From contig CM030359.1 of the NCBI GenBank assembly GCA_017893485.1, positions 35,881,994 through 35,945,993 on the forward strand: DNA of 64,000 nt. The letters run 5' to 3'. The notes beneath the pieces were generated by a model that saw only the letters and a list, made by a program, of their open reading frames with translations, made no database searches and was not told the DNA's origin. Shown in pieces: positions 22,860-34,765 of this stretch (within the stretch, counting starts at the first letter, position 1; each line of letters begins with the position of its first letter). This DNA is from Hemerocallis citrina (lineage: Eukaryota; Streptophyta; Magnoliopsida; Asparagales; Asphodelaceae). The position numbers and the translations under genes were made by a program.

Positions 22860-23860
22860 GAAGAAGGTAGTCATCATAGCTAAGGGCACGGAGCTCGTGT
22901 TCCATGGAGGGAAGATGCTCAAGGAAGTGACTATTGCAGCCACCAAGAAGATGAAGATACCTGAAGAAGTGAAGAAGATACCAGTGGTGAGGGATTTTCC
23001 ACTCGTATTCCTGGAGGAATTAGCAGGACTGTCCCCACACAGAGATGTAGAATTTAGCATTCTAATCCAACTAGGCAGTGCTCTAGTATCGAAGACACCT
23101 TACAGGATGGCACCTGTGGAGCAGAATGAAGTCAAGGAACAAGTTGAAGAACTATTACAGAAGGGACTCATCATACCAAGTCGTCACCCTGGGGAGCACC
23201 GATTTTACTGGTTAAGAAAAAGGATGGGACTGTAAGAATGTGTATCGATTATTTGGAATTGAATAAAGTCATTGTTTGAAATAAGTACCCGATGCCCAGA
23301 ATCGATGATTTGTTTGACCAGCTTCAAAGAGCAGCCATATTTTCCAAGATCGACCTACGGTCCGGCTATCATCAAGTTCGAGTTAAGGAAGAAGATGTAC
23401 CCAAGACAGCCTTTCAAACTCGGTATGGGCACTACGAGTTTTTAGTAATGCCATTCGGAGTGACCAATGCTCCAGCAATCTTCATGGACATGATGAACCG
23501 AGTCTTACGGCCGTTTATCGACTAATTCGTCGTGGTCTTCATCGACGATATTTTGGAGTACTCAAGGATAGAAGAAGAACATGCGGAACATTTGATCACA
23601 ATATTGAGCAAGCTACAGGAGCATCAATTGTATGCCAAATTGTCCAAGTGTGAGTTCTGGGAGCCGGAAGTTGCATTTCTTGGCCATATCCTTTCTAAGG
23701 AGGGAGTGGCCACAAACCCACAGAAGATAGAAGCATTCAAGGAGTGGCCACAGCCGAAGAAAGTAAAGGAGATAAGAAGCTTTTTGGGTATGACTGGATA
23801 CTACCGGAAGTTTATTCAAAATTATGCCAGGATAGCGGTGCCGCTCATAGCATTAACCAG
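22860..23860 (+). pseudogene. Tekay-type reverse transcriptase, broken
   Basis: Frames 22897-23235, 23292-23525 and 23532 onward together give the RT motifs [22 protein letters not shown] and the active site FIDD (about 23538-23549), then FLGHILSKEGV. The usual YVDD/YIDD is FIDD here. There is a frameshift near 23190 and stops near 23277 and 23525. Confidence 0.85.
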
Positions 23861-24404
23861 GAAAAATCAGAGCTTCGAATGGATAACAAGGTGTGAAGAG
23901 AGTTTCCAAGAGTTAAAGAACAGATTGATCTCTGCACCCATCTTGGTCTTACCTCAAGCTGACAAGGGGTATGTCATCTACAGCGATGCATTATATTTGG
24001 GGTTTGGATGTGTGCTGATGCAGGAAGGGAAGGTTATAGCCTATGGATCGAAACAACTACGACCTCATAAGAAGAACTACCCTACTCACGACTTGGAACT
24101 AGCAGCCATAATCTTTGCTTTGAAGTTGTGGCGGCATTACATCTACAGAGCAAAGGTAGAGATATATACAGACCACAAGAGTTTGAAGTATATATACCAG
24201 CAGAGGGATCTGAATCTAAGGCAGAGGCGATGGTTGGAAGTCTTGGAAGACATCAGGCTAGAAATCCTGTATCATCCGGGGAAGGCCAATGTTGTAGCTG
24301 ATGTACTCAGCCGGAAGAGGAGTATTGTCACACTCACTGTAACAAGAAAGGAGCTAGAAGATGAGATCAGGCAAGCAGGCATCGAGGTAATTACTAGGAC
24401 TTGA
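23861..24404 (+). pseudogene. Tekay-type RNase H remnant
   Basis: This part continues the open frame that starts at 23532. It shows YVIYSDALYLGFGCVLMQ, where the first catalytic Asp is in the YSD motif, then HDLELAAI, YTDHKSLKY and ANVVADVLSR. It is the least damaged part of this pol. The frame stops at 24402-24404. Confidence 0.8.
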
Positions 24405-24539
24405 GTGTAGTTTTGGCACAGTTAGTTTTGCAACTGAGTTTGAACAAGCAAGTGAAGAAAGCTCAGACAGCAGACGCAGAGGTTGAAGCACTGAAGAAGC
24501 AGGTGAGTGAGGGGAAGCTTCCGAAATTCAGCATAAGAT

Positions 24540-25600
24540 AAGGATCGCTCTGGTATGGCAAAAGACTGTGTGTACCGAGGGATAAAGAATTAAGAGAAGA
24601 TATCACGAAGGAGGCTCACTCCACCTTACTTGTAGTGCACCCTGGAAGCACCAAAATGTATCAGGACGTGAAGCAGTATTATTGGTGGTCTGGAATGAAG
24701 CGAGACATAGCGGAATTTGTGTCCAGATGCCTAACATGCTAGTAGGTCAAAGCCGAAAACCAGAAGCCAGGAGGGTTGTTGCAACCCTTGCCCATTCCGG
24801 AGTGGACATGGGAGAACATTTGTATGGACTTCATCATCGGTTTACCCAAAAGATCTAAGGGGAACGACTCAGTTTGGGTCATTGTAGATCAGCTAAGAAA
24901 GTTCGCGCATTTCCTGCCAGTAAAAACGACCTGGTCACTTGAGAAGTTAGCAGAATTTTACATTGAGAACGTAGTAAAGCTACATGGAGTACCAGTATCA
25001 ATAGTTTCAGATAGGGATGCGAGGTTTACATCTCGGTTCTAGCAGAGCTTGCAATCTACTTTAGGAACCAGGATAGATTTTAGCACAGCTTTCCACCCGC
25101 AGACCGATGGACAGACCGAAATAGTCAACCGGATTCTTGAAGATATGCTGAGAGCCTGCATTATAGATTTCGAAGGAAGCTAGAACAAGTATCTACCCTT
25201 AGAAGAATTTGCCTATAATAATAGCTATCAGGTAAGTATTGGCATAGCTCCGTATGAATCCTTATATGGAAGGAGGTGTAGGACACCCGTTTTCTAGTAC
25301 GAAGTAGGAGAGCAACAGATGTTTGGACCAGAGATCGTACAGCAAACCACTGAAAAAATCGTGCTTATTCAGAAAAGGTTTCAGACGACACAGAGCAGGC
25401 AGAAAAGCTATGCAGACAGTCGAAAAAGAAAACTAGAATTTGAGGAAGGCGACTTTGTATTTAAAGGTCTCACAGGGTGTGCTCAGATTCAGAAAAAGCG
25501 GGAAATTGGCACCAAGATACATCAGGCCATATAAAATTCTGAAGAAGATCGGGATGATGGCCTACAAATTAGAGTTATCGGCAGAACTGTCCCGGGTGCA
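24540..25600 (+). pseudogene. Tekay-type integrase, broken
   Basis: Zinc-finger remains lie near 24600-24745 (HPGSTK, CLTC). The core has MDFIIGLP, VSDRDARF and [11 protein letters not shown], which give the D, D and E residues. TAG stops interrupt it near 24741, 25039, 25182 and 25295, mostly at places where the family has Trp. Confidence 0.85.
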
Positions 25601-25858
25601 TGACGTATTCCACGTCTCAATGTTGAGGAAGTACATACTAGATCCAAGTCATCAACTGTCAGGGATTCCTGAAGAATTACAAGTGAACCTCTCATACAAA
25701 GAAAAACCGGTCAAAATCCTCGACCGTTAGGAAATGATACTAAGGAACAAGTTCATTCCAATGGTGAAGGTTCTCTGGAGAAATCAGTTCATGGAGGAAG
25801 CCACTTGGGAACCGGAGAGCCGCATGAAGGCTTCTTTTCCTGAATTATTTGAAGTATA
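25601..25858 (+). pseudogene. Integrase C-terminus with chromodomain
   Basis: The frame 25440-25730 holds the conserved VHDVFHVSMLRKY. After a TAG at about 25728, a chromodomain-like stretch follows with VKVLWRNQFMEEATWEPE and ends near 25857. Chromodomains in this lineage bind histone marks and steer integration. This identifies the element as a chromovirus. Confidence 0.8.
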
Positions 25859-25907
25859 GTGTTTTTTTTGTCTTTTCTCCCGACCAAGTATAGTTCTGAG
25901 GACAAAA

Positions 25908-25927
25908 CTACTCTAACGAGAGAGTAA
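25908..25927 (+). other. Degenerate polypurine tract
   Basis: The sequence before the 3' LTR (ACTACTCTAACGAGAGAGTAA) aligns with the intact tract of the non-autonomous element at 43643-43666. The G-run has decayed. Confidence 0.6.
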
Positions 25928-28827
25928 TGTAATATCCCAAAATAAATTTTATTATATATATTATTTTTTTATATACCAACTCAAGATTTAAATTGAATTG
26001 GAGCATGATTAATGAATTGAATAACTGTGCACATTTGTGCACTAGGGTTAGGGCTAGGATATGGAGACCTAGAGTTTGGTGACCTAGGGTTCAGCTAACC
26101 CTCATCATGATGTGAAACCCTAGCACCAATCTTGATGAGATCCTAGGGTGGACATTGTGCCATGTGAGGTCTTCATGAAGACTTCAAGTTGACTCTTGAA
26201 GCTTCTAGTCTTGTGTGTTGGCACCATCTCCTCCCTCCACTTCCACTAACTTCAGCCTACCCCAATCCTCACCGTTCACAAAATCCGGCCACTCTCCAAA
26301 CCCTAGCTACCTCACTTCTATAAAACCCCCATCCTTCTCACTCTCTCATTCTTGGATCTTATCTTTTTGTTCTTGTGTCCAAAAAAAAAAAGAGAAATGG
26401 AGAAAGAATGGCTAGAGTTGCTAAGTAAGAAGATCAAAAGATATCCTTTTATAGTAGTAGCAAGGTAGAGTAAGTGAAGAAGGAAGCAAGGAGCATCTCA
26501 AGGAGCAAGCAAAAGATTAAGGAGTTCTTACAACAACACAAGAAGTGGGTGATACTCTAAAACTTTAAAAAGATTAGTCTTTTATTTTTTATGTGATGTT
26601 AGCTTGTAAAAGTAGCTAAGAAAAACTTGTTTTCCATATATGAAGATGGATATGCTAAGAAAAGAAGAAATTGTATGGTAGAAAAACTCCTTTTCAATAC
26701 TTTTTCAAAAGAACCATGTTCTTAGTGTATAGTTTGGGAATTTCTAACTCCTAAATGGCTTGGAATTTTGAGCTCAAATTTGGGGGCTTGTTTTTCTATG
26801 TATCTAGAGCTTACATGATTGTTTTTATAATATTTAGAAGTCATTTAATAACCCAAACCCCAGCTCAAATTTCGGACATCAAGTAACTACAGAACTGCCG
26901 TTTTGAGAATTTTCGTGGTACCTTCCAAAAATCACAACTAATTATTGGTTGAGTATTTTTAGCTAAAAATTTTCATGGATGTTCTCGTATATTTCTAAAA
27001 CCAAAATCCCAAATTTTGCATTTTTCTGAAGTTGTTTGACGCCTCAAAAAAATTGTCAAGTCCCACTGGTCTGAGAAGACCGAGCTGAAGATTTCTGTTT
27101 AGGGACTGAAGTTCTTGGGTGCACAACTACTTGTATATTTATGATATCGCTATGAAATTTTGCAAGTAACTTTTGGTATAATTCTATTTTATGATTCCAA
27201 AATTTTAGAATTTTTAGATGACTTTTGATAAGGTTTCAAAAATGAATTGTAAGTAGAAGTATAAACCTTGGCAGTGGAGATTCTTGTGTTGTATTTGAAG
27301 AGCTATAACTCTCTGCATAGTAGGAGTTTGGATGCAAATTTTGGAAACAGTGTAGTGGTATATGTCTAGTTATAGATTCTTAAATTTTATGAGCTTTGGA
27401 AAAGGGTTTGATTTGATATGGAATTTAGACTAGACTGTGTTGAATACTTGGTGCTGATTACACAGTCTGTACGTTTGTGATTTTCTAGAAAAATTTGTTT
27501 GGAATTGGCCAAGGTGACGAACTAGGGACTTATAGTAGAGACTCCAGGCTTTCCAACATACCCAGGAACTTGTAATTCTGGGTTGTGTAGTAATTGATAT
27601 GATTTTTCCAAGTGCTGGACAGATTCAGCCACCCTTGGAAGTCATGACCTTGCATATGAGTAACTTGTTCTCATCTTTCTAGTGTTGAATTGAGAGTTAG
27701 GAGTATTCCTATACCCCCGGTACTTGGTTATTTTGTGTCTTAGGTTGATTAAGACACAGGTAAAGACTTGAACGATACTTGAGTCGTCGACTTTATCTAA
27801 GTTAGTTGCCTACACTTATCAACCATTAGGCTAACCTAGGGACTTCTGCCTTAACGATTGAAAGTGACTAGCTTGGGTGCCGACGAAGTCATGGAAGATG
27901 ATCACAGGCCAAGTTGAGGACGAGAATCAATAGGGGGAAGTGGCGAGCAAGTGATCGCGTCGCCAGAGCCACAGGTTGATAAACGGGAACGAGGGTTTGA
28001 GTAGGGAAACCGCTCGAGACTAGGCATAACTTAGACTAGGAAATCAGTTGGTGACCATGCTCTTGTAACATGTCTAGGTAGACTAAATGTTAGTTAGTTT
28101 TGCCGTCACCTATAACTGCATTAGTTTCTAGCAACTAGTAGTCAGGTATTGTACTTTCCTGTCGTTAGGGATACGTGCTACGGTGCGTATCTTGTATGTT
28201 GATTCCTGAAGTACCGTGGTAAGAACGGGATGGAATTTCCTGGTAGATAGGGGGATTAGACATCGAGACCGTCAAGTTCTATGCTGGTGGACACGAACGG
28301 ATCATATGGGCTGCGGTCCTGTGAATCTTCGACGCCATAGGTATACTTTGGTGTATCTTTAAGTTCGTCACAGCTTTTGAGTTGGGTCCGAGAGTCGGAC
28401 ACTAGTGGCGAACCGAGACACCACTAAGTGACTGCAGAAAAGGATGGGGACCGATTAATCTGAAACCTCATCAACCACGATCTATCTATCAGGAACAGGA
28501 CGAGTACAAGAGTAGGTTACATGGCGAGGGTTCAAACCCTGAACTTGGAGACAATGGCTTGATTTGGAAAGTATGTGGTATGGGACACATACATTTTCAA
28601 AGTCTCGTTTGCATTAGATTAAGTACATTTTGACCTGTGCATTAGAATACTAGGGCATGTCATACACAGACACCTTGGACCCGACTCCACTTTCCTTCTT
28701 TTGTCACTTTTCTCTTTAATCTTGATTTGTCTAGTTTGGAGATCGCTGATTTTATCAGCCTCACGTCAGTAGAATTACTGACGTGCCCACTCTTTTAGGT
28801 GCTAGATTGCCGACCCAGGGAGCCTGG
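25928..28827 (+). repeat. 3' LTR of the Tekay-type element, first part
   Basis: Starts TGTAATATCCC. No ORF in it looks real. The hairpin CGTCAGT...ACTGACG at 28764-28783 is followed by TGCCCAC. It is interrupted after 28827 by the solo LTR, with CCTGG (28823-28827) as the duplicated target. Confidence 0.85.
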
Positions 28828-31800
28828 TGTAACCCCTGTTTTTCATTTTATGTATTTTGAGTATATTTTTTTTCTTTTTCCTTGTATTTGTTTCAGCTTG
28901 TATCTTTGGACCGTATTTTGATTCTTTTCTTCTATATATTCATTTGGTTGATTTATCGTCTCATTTGAGTTCTTGATTTTTCTATTTGTCTATTCTTTCC
29001 TTCTTGATTGATCGAGCTTTAATTTTTTATTCCAAAATTTCTAAATTGTTCAATCCTATTATGCTGTTCTTGTCCTATTTTTTTTATTTTTATAAACCCA
29101 ATTGTTTTAAATCCATTATAGCCATTTTTCCTATCCATTACTAAAACCATCATACCCAGTCTAATCCCATACACTATTACACTTAAACCCAATACCCTTC
29201 ACCTAATTAAACCTATTCACTTATACTACCCAGACCCGTTAGCCTACCCACAACCCGAAACCCCCTATACCTTGTTAGCCGCATCTCTCTCTCTCTCTCT
29301 CTAACCTTAACTCTTTCCTGTCACCTTATATATTTCGAAACCCATCCTCCCTCTTCAGCCGCTCACCATCCGCCCTTACCCCCCTCCTGGTTCTATTCAC
29401 CCCGAAAACCATCAAATCCCTAGCCCCGAGCTCTACCCTGCACCATCCTGATCCTCTCTTCCTCGTCCCCTCATCTCTCCCGACGTCCCTGACGTCGTTA
29501 GTGCCGACTGCACAGCACCAGCCACCCCTCTCGTCTCTGCCGTGCTCCTCCGAATGCCTCAGCAAGCCCCTAGTGCCGATCTCCGTCACCGTCGGTCGGT
29601 CTTGTTCTTGCTATTATGGTGTGCCGGTCTTGCTGTTGCTCTTGTTCTTGCTGTCGTGGTGTGCACGCGCTTTTAGGGAGTTCGTTCGTTCTTGGATTGG
29701 TTGGTTCTCGTTTGTGTTCGATCATGTTCGTGCCTCGAGAATCCGTTCCCTTTATTCTTGCTTTGCACCATTTTCGTCATCGGTTATAAGGCAAGTAACT
29801 TGTATTCTTTTCTTTGTGTAACACAAGTACTAAATACCGCTTGTAGTGCAGTTGGTTCTAGAGACAATTTGTGTGTGAATCACGTTGTTGATATTGTCTC
29901 TATTGTGTTGATTTGACAATAGTTGCCTCACGATATACATGACATGAAATAACATAGGATTGACCACTTCTTGTTGTATATATGCGTGTTTTTCATGTGA
30001 TATCATGTGCTCGTTCGTGTTATTCGTAGTAGACTTATTGTGAACTTGTGAAATACCTTATACCATGTTGTTTGGACATCTAATACACTATATTTAATGT
30101 TTGGTTATGATTTGGATGAGTTTTATGTGAACTAGTTAATTTTGTGCATAAATGATATTTTCAGTTTTTCCGGTTTTTCCGTTTTGATCAATATTTTAGA
30201 CCCTATTAAGGTCAGTATTTGAAAATATTTTGTGAGCATGATTCGTAGATAATTTTGTCTATTTTCCAACTCTTCTGACAGATCTCAGTTTCATTTATGG
30301 TTTTTGATTTATGTCTATTTTACTACGGAGGTGTAGAAAGGTTTCCAGCGTTTGTTTTCTATGAATTCTGAAGAGCAATCTATTTTTATCATATTGTTAA
30401 AAGTATTATTTTGATCCAATATTTAGCACAGTACAACTAGACCAGATTGAAATTAACCCTGAATTTTTGTGGATTTATTTGATGAGTTTTACAAACGGTT
30501 CTATGTTTCCAAACAATTACTATACTAGCATATTTTCTCGCTGTTCAGTAAAGAAACTAATTTTCGGCCTAATTCTACTTGTTGTTTGAAAAATATTTGT
30601 GAATATGAAAGTTAGCCTACTGTATCTATTTTATCAACCTTTTCATGAATTTTTATTTCGACTTATGGTTTGTGAGATATTGCTGTTTTCGTACTGCAGT
30701 GTTTGTGAGTCCAGATTTGCAAAATTGTCGTGTCATGTTGTTTTCTGATTTTACTTGACTACTCTATTTTGTTGGAAAATTATGAAACTTGGTTTTCTGT
30801 TACTAGACATATAGGGGAATAACCCAGATTTTTTATGGATTTAATTATGGGGTTTTCATGCTGTTTTCTGACTTTGTATACAATCTTCTGATTTCTGGCT
30901 GAACACATTTTCTGGTTTCAATTCAGTTTTGACTCATATTTTTGTGAAGTACTATATGACTTATATATATTTGTTGGATTCTGACGGGAATCTATTTTCC
31001 AGATTTTTTGACGGATTCAGATTTTCATGTTTTTAGCAACGGGAATCCTTATTTTAGTGCAGCACTGTCTTACTGTCCTGAACTAGAAATCTCATTGTTC
31101 TATTCTGTTATGAGTTCTCTTTCACCCGTGCATGTTTATTCTTCATCCTGAACTTGTTCTTTGATCATGCCATGTTATTCTTGCTATGTTTTGTACATGC
31201 ACATGCTTTTTTGATAATAATAATAAATAACCAAGCCGGGGTTAAAAGGAAAGATCTAATATTGGAAAATACAGAAACGTGTACTCAGAAGGGGATCCAC
31301 AGATCCTACGTGATTATTTGATACTTGATACTTGACACGTGATTACTTGACACATGCACGCTTGACACGTGATTAATTGCTACTTGCACAACTTGACACG
31401 TGATACACGATACACGATACATGATACATGATACTTGGAGCTTGGAGCTCGATTACTTGATACTTGTCCCTGAGTACACTACCCTCTATGATCCACTATG
31501 AAATCTAAAACGAAACTGTTTGAATGTAGGAACCATATAGTAAAAATCGGGATGCATGAAGTGCTACCTCGATAGTAATAACAACAAGACTTGAACATGA
31601 TACTTGAACATGATACGTGATTACATGATATTTGATATTTGTTCACATGATACTTGATACTTGTTACTCGTTTACATGATACCTGTTTTACTTGACACTT
31701 GATACATGCTACTTACAATTGTTCATCATGCCATGATAGTTGTTATATTTTGTCATCATGCCTATTCCATGCTATGTTGTTTATCCCTTTTCATGTACTT

Positions 31801-32260
31801 GTATCCTGCACTACAAGCGGCCTATAACTTGCATTGACGGGAGTTTATTTTTTTTTTCTCTTTCTGCAATTTATTTAATTGCAGTCCAGGATGATCAGCT
31901 GCCAGATGAAGTTGGTGATATAAGATATTAGTGCTGGAATTTTGCTATTATTATTTCTTGTTGCTTATTTTGAACAATTGTACTTGATTACTTGGATTCA
32001 TTCTTATTTGGGCAATGTGACCTAGGATATTGACTTATTCAGATCTGGATTATTTGATATTATAATATTTTGGTTTCAAGTATTCTTGTTGGTTTTTTTA
32101 TTCACATATGCATGCTTGGTTGATTCTTTTGCTTCCGACTCTGATTATTCTTGTGAAATGTTGTAAAAATTCCGAACAGCTTATGGATGATAAAAATCAT
32201 TCGCTGGGCTTAGTCACGTATCCGTATTCCGTATTCTCTTTTGGAAAGCGGGACATGACA
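28828..32260 (+). mobile_element. Solo LTR, 3433 bp, chromovirus-like
   Basis: Starts TGTAACCCC, ends GACATGACA, and is flanked by perfect CCTGG copies (28823-28827 and 32261-32265). No internal region, primer site or pol is present, so this is what remains after recombination between two LTRs. Length and ends resemble chromovirus LTRs, but the sequence is not similar to the surrounding Tekay LTR. A TATA-like TATATATT is near 29325 after a CT-repeat. A region of GATACTTG-like repeats with CACGTG motifs lies at 31300-31700. Strand is given by analogy only. Confidence 0.85.
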
Positions 32261-32509
32261 CCTGGGAAGCCCAAGACAAATGGTGTGCCCAAATGACAGT
32301 AACGACTGTTCATCCTTTACATTTTTTTGTTATTTTTGTAAAACTCTGATTTGTAAATTCTGAGACTGTGTAAAATTGTAACACTCGAACTTGTACATCA
32401 TGAAATAAAATTGTTTAATTTTTTCTGCATTTTCCTATATTGTGACTGTGTGAAGGAAAGATTCTGGGTTGTGTCACGAATCACCAGTGTGAGGATTCAG
32501 GGTGCCACA
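32261..32509 (+). repeat. 3' LTR of the Tekay-type element, last part
   Basis: Resumes with the second CCTGG (32261-32265) and ends GTGCCACA. It aligns with 21129-21373 of the 5' LTR. The next five bases, AGATG, are the expected target duplication of the Tekay element. Confidence 0.85.
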
Positions 32510-32690
32510 AGATGCCCTAAAGAGACCAGTTCTATTGCTCGAGCTTGCAAAGCCAAAGAATTGATCCAGAGCAAATACATTTTATAACCAATGGACATGC
32601 TTCTTGAGTCACTTATAACAACATGGTAATATTGGTAACAGTAGGTCGCAGATGAGGTAAAAAAAAATTGAAGTAGGATTCACCTATGAA
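32510..32690. other. Short spacer, nothing recognised
   Basis: No ORF or repeat seen between the Tekay LTR and the GATACG-rich element. Confidence 0.4.
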
Positions 32691-33290
32691 GCATGGATAC
32701 GGGTACGTGTATCAGATACGGTACGTATCTGGTATGCGGATAGGCTGATTTTTCAAAAACTAGGATACGGGTATGTTCGGATATTGTAGATATATAAATA
32801 GTAAACTGAAATATTTAATTCAATACGAACATGAAAAAATAAGAAACAAGAACATGGTAATTAAAATTAATACAAGTCAATGTTAAACAAAATATACTAA
32901 TGGATCATTCCGAGTTTTCAACAACACCAATATCGATATTACATGACCGAAATATTCAAATAAAAGTAGGATAGTCTTAAACTTATTCAATATAATCAAT
33001 ATCATAACTATATCTATCATAATTTCAGAAGTCATAACCATGAACCAACCAAGACCGTTCAATACTACATCCTACTGTCCTATATCTATCATCTTAAAGA
33101 AATCTAACACTCAAATACTAAAGCAAATAAAGATGCAGTAACTTGTACAATAATAGCACGTAGTCAATAAACCAAAATAACAGCAAGAACTACATCCTAC
33201 ATCTATCATCTTTTCGACGTCTCTTAATCAAATGAAACAAATGATATCTTTTAATCAAATAATTAGGATTTGAAATGAGAATACACATAG

Positions 33291-33326
<36 letters not shown>
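33291..33326. repeat. TA microsatellite
   Basis: Alternating TA run flanking the foldback element on its left. Confidence 0.9.
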
Positions 33327-33722
33327 GAGAAAAGTGAGCCTCATATAGAGTATGAGGAAATTTTTCTCATACAAAGTGATAGTACTTACTTTGTGGAACC
33401 ATTATGGAAGATCTATTTCGTCCATCATATTTATCATGCTAATGGATGTATGTGTAGAAAAAATCAAGTGTTTTGGAGATCATTCACCCATGCATTATGT
33501 GGTTGAAAAATGAACGATTTCAACAGTAATACAAATCTAATAACAAATTGGAACCACATGATACGTGGATGAATGACCTCCAAACCACTTGATTTTTTCT
33601 ACACATACATTCATTGACATGATAAACATAATGGACGGAGTGGATCTTCCATGAGGGCCCCACCAAGTGAATATAATCACTTTGTATGAGAAAAAATTTC
33701 ACATACAAATATGAGTCTCACA
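33327..33722. mobile_element. Foldback MITE with arms of about 165 bases
   Basis: Two arms are inverted copies: GTGTAGAAAAAATCAAGTG near 33450 pairs with CACTTGATTTTTTCTACAC near 33585, and CTCATACAAAGTGA near 33367 pairs with TCACTTTGTATGAG near 33677. The loop is about 50 bases. It lies between TA runs and has no coding capacity. A transcript would form a long imperfect hairpin. Confidence 0.75.
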
Positions 33723-33723
33723 T

Positions 33724-33726
<3 letters not shown>

Positions 33727-33762
<36 letters not shown>
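33727..33762. repeat. TA microsatellite
   Basis: Alternating TA run flanking the foldback element on its right. Confidence 0.9.
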
Positions 33763-33763
<1 letters not shown>

Positions 33764-33990
33764 TCCCTTCGCGTATCCAAACATTATCCAAGAGTATCCC
33801 AACATATCTGAGAGTATCTCCAGAGTATCCAATCTTTATTTATTCAATTTTTTTTTAAAAATAATTACTGGGATACGTATCCGATACGTATCTAGTGAAT
33901 ATCTTGTGAGTATCCCACCGGATACGAATTTGATACGAAATAGGCATATCTGGAAGAGTATTGGTGAGTGCTTCCTAGGGATGCACTCGT

Positions 33991-34760
33991 GGCTGGCTAC
34001 CTACCAATTTTCATTATAGAAAAGAAGTATGTGTAAACAGTTCTCTTCTTTAATATATAATTTACAGCAAACTAGTCAGACACCACCAATAAACCTGCAA
34101 CGCTGCTATTCTGCATGTCAACCATGCTGGTTTTCAGCCAGGTCAAAAGTATTATGGGCTTATAAGATACCCCTTGTTTTGGCGTAGAAGGGTGGTTATC
34201 TTCATCAATTATTCAACATGCATTGAATCTCAACCTGTTTGATTCCCCCTTCCTCATTTGTTTTTGTAGGAGGGGCTGCATCATGTATGAAAGTTGGCAT
34301 TGGCATACTAGGCATTTGAGTTCCGCAATTAATTCTCAACTAATATAGTTGACTTCAAATACCAATGGAAAAAAATTAAAAATCAAACATGAAAAAATTA
34401 TTTTAAAAATGGAGTGGACTTCAAACCAAATTTCAAAATGTAGGGTGATAGTTCCATGAGAGAGTTCACATTAGATTTTGTTATCCTGACAGAGAGATTG
34501 TATTAGATATAGTGTCTTAAAATTTAATTCATGTTAGTAGCTTGTAGCTAGTTTTTTGATATTCACGTTTAAGAAATTAATTATAAGTATATTCATTTAC
34601 TTGCAAAATAGAGTTTATACTATGTCTGCTAATTTCAGAAAGCATGAACAATGATGGACATATTGCAATGTAATACTATAGAACATAAAAATGTGCAAAA
34701 ACTTAACATTGGAAAATGCAGAGACGAAAACAATGATAATACATTTTGTAGAAAACACTT
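33991..34760. other. Spacer without a supported gene
   Basis: AT-rich. I find no ORF or family signature. The part from about 34480 may be the far end of the LTR of the older copia relic seen at 63032-63303, because the SIRE-type element interrupts that LTR. This is inference. Confidence 0.35.
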
Positions 34761-34765
34761 CAAAA

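Larger units (their letters stand above)
20892..32509 (+). mobile_element. Decayed Tekay-type chromovirus (Ty3/gypsy), 5' end outside window
   Basis: Plus-strand order is 5' LTR remnant, tRNA-iMet primer site, gag remnant, protease, RT, RNase H, integrase, chromodomain and 3' LTR. This order, the LTR length (about 3.1 kb without the insertion) and the chromodomain fit the Tekay/Del lineage. Many stops and frameshifts show it is dead. The two LTR copies, compared over about 470 bases, match at roughly 90%. It is the oldest layer of the left cluster: the Tat element sits in its 5' LTR and a solo LTR in its 3' LTR. Confidence 0.85.
32695..33990. mobile_element. Candidate non-autonomous element with GATACG-rich ends
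   Basis: The left end (GAAGCATGGATACGG, then several GATACG/TACGTATC words to about 32760) is mirrored by the right end (about 33862-33975: GGGATACGTATCC, GATACGTATC, GGATACG, then GTGCTTCC). The middle is AT-rich and non-coding. Ends of this kind suggest a DNA transposon relative, but the inverted repeat is imperfect and I find no clear target duplication. Confidence 0.35.

Noticed and set aside
29326..29821. Small ORFs on both strands in the 3.4-kb solo LTR, one with a hydrophobic stretch
   Set aside because: They overlap in opposite strands within an LTR, have no family signature and no conserved start context.
33291..33763. CRISPR-like array
   Set aside because: The repeats are TA microsatellites and one inverted repeat, not direct repeats with unique spacers, and this is plant nuclear DNA.
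34090..34320. Exon-like stretch after TTTTTGTAG near 34270
   Set aside because: Short, quickly hits stops and matches no family that I recognise, so it is not reported as a gene.
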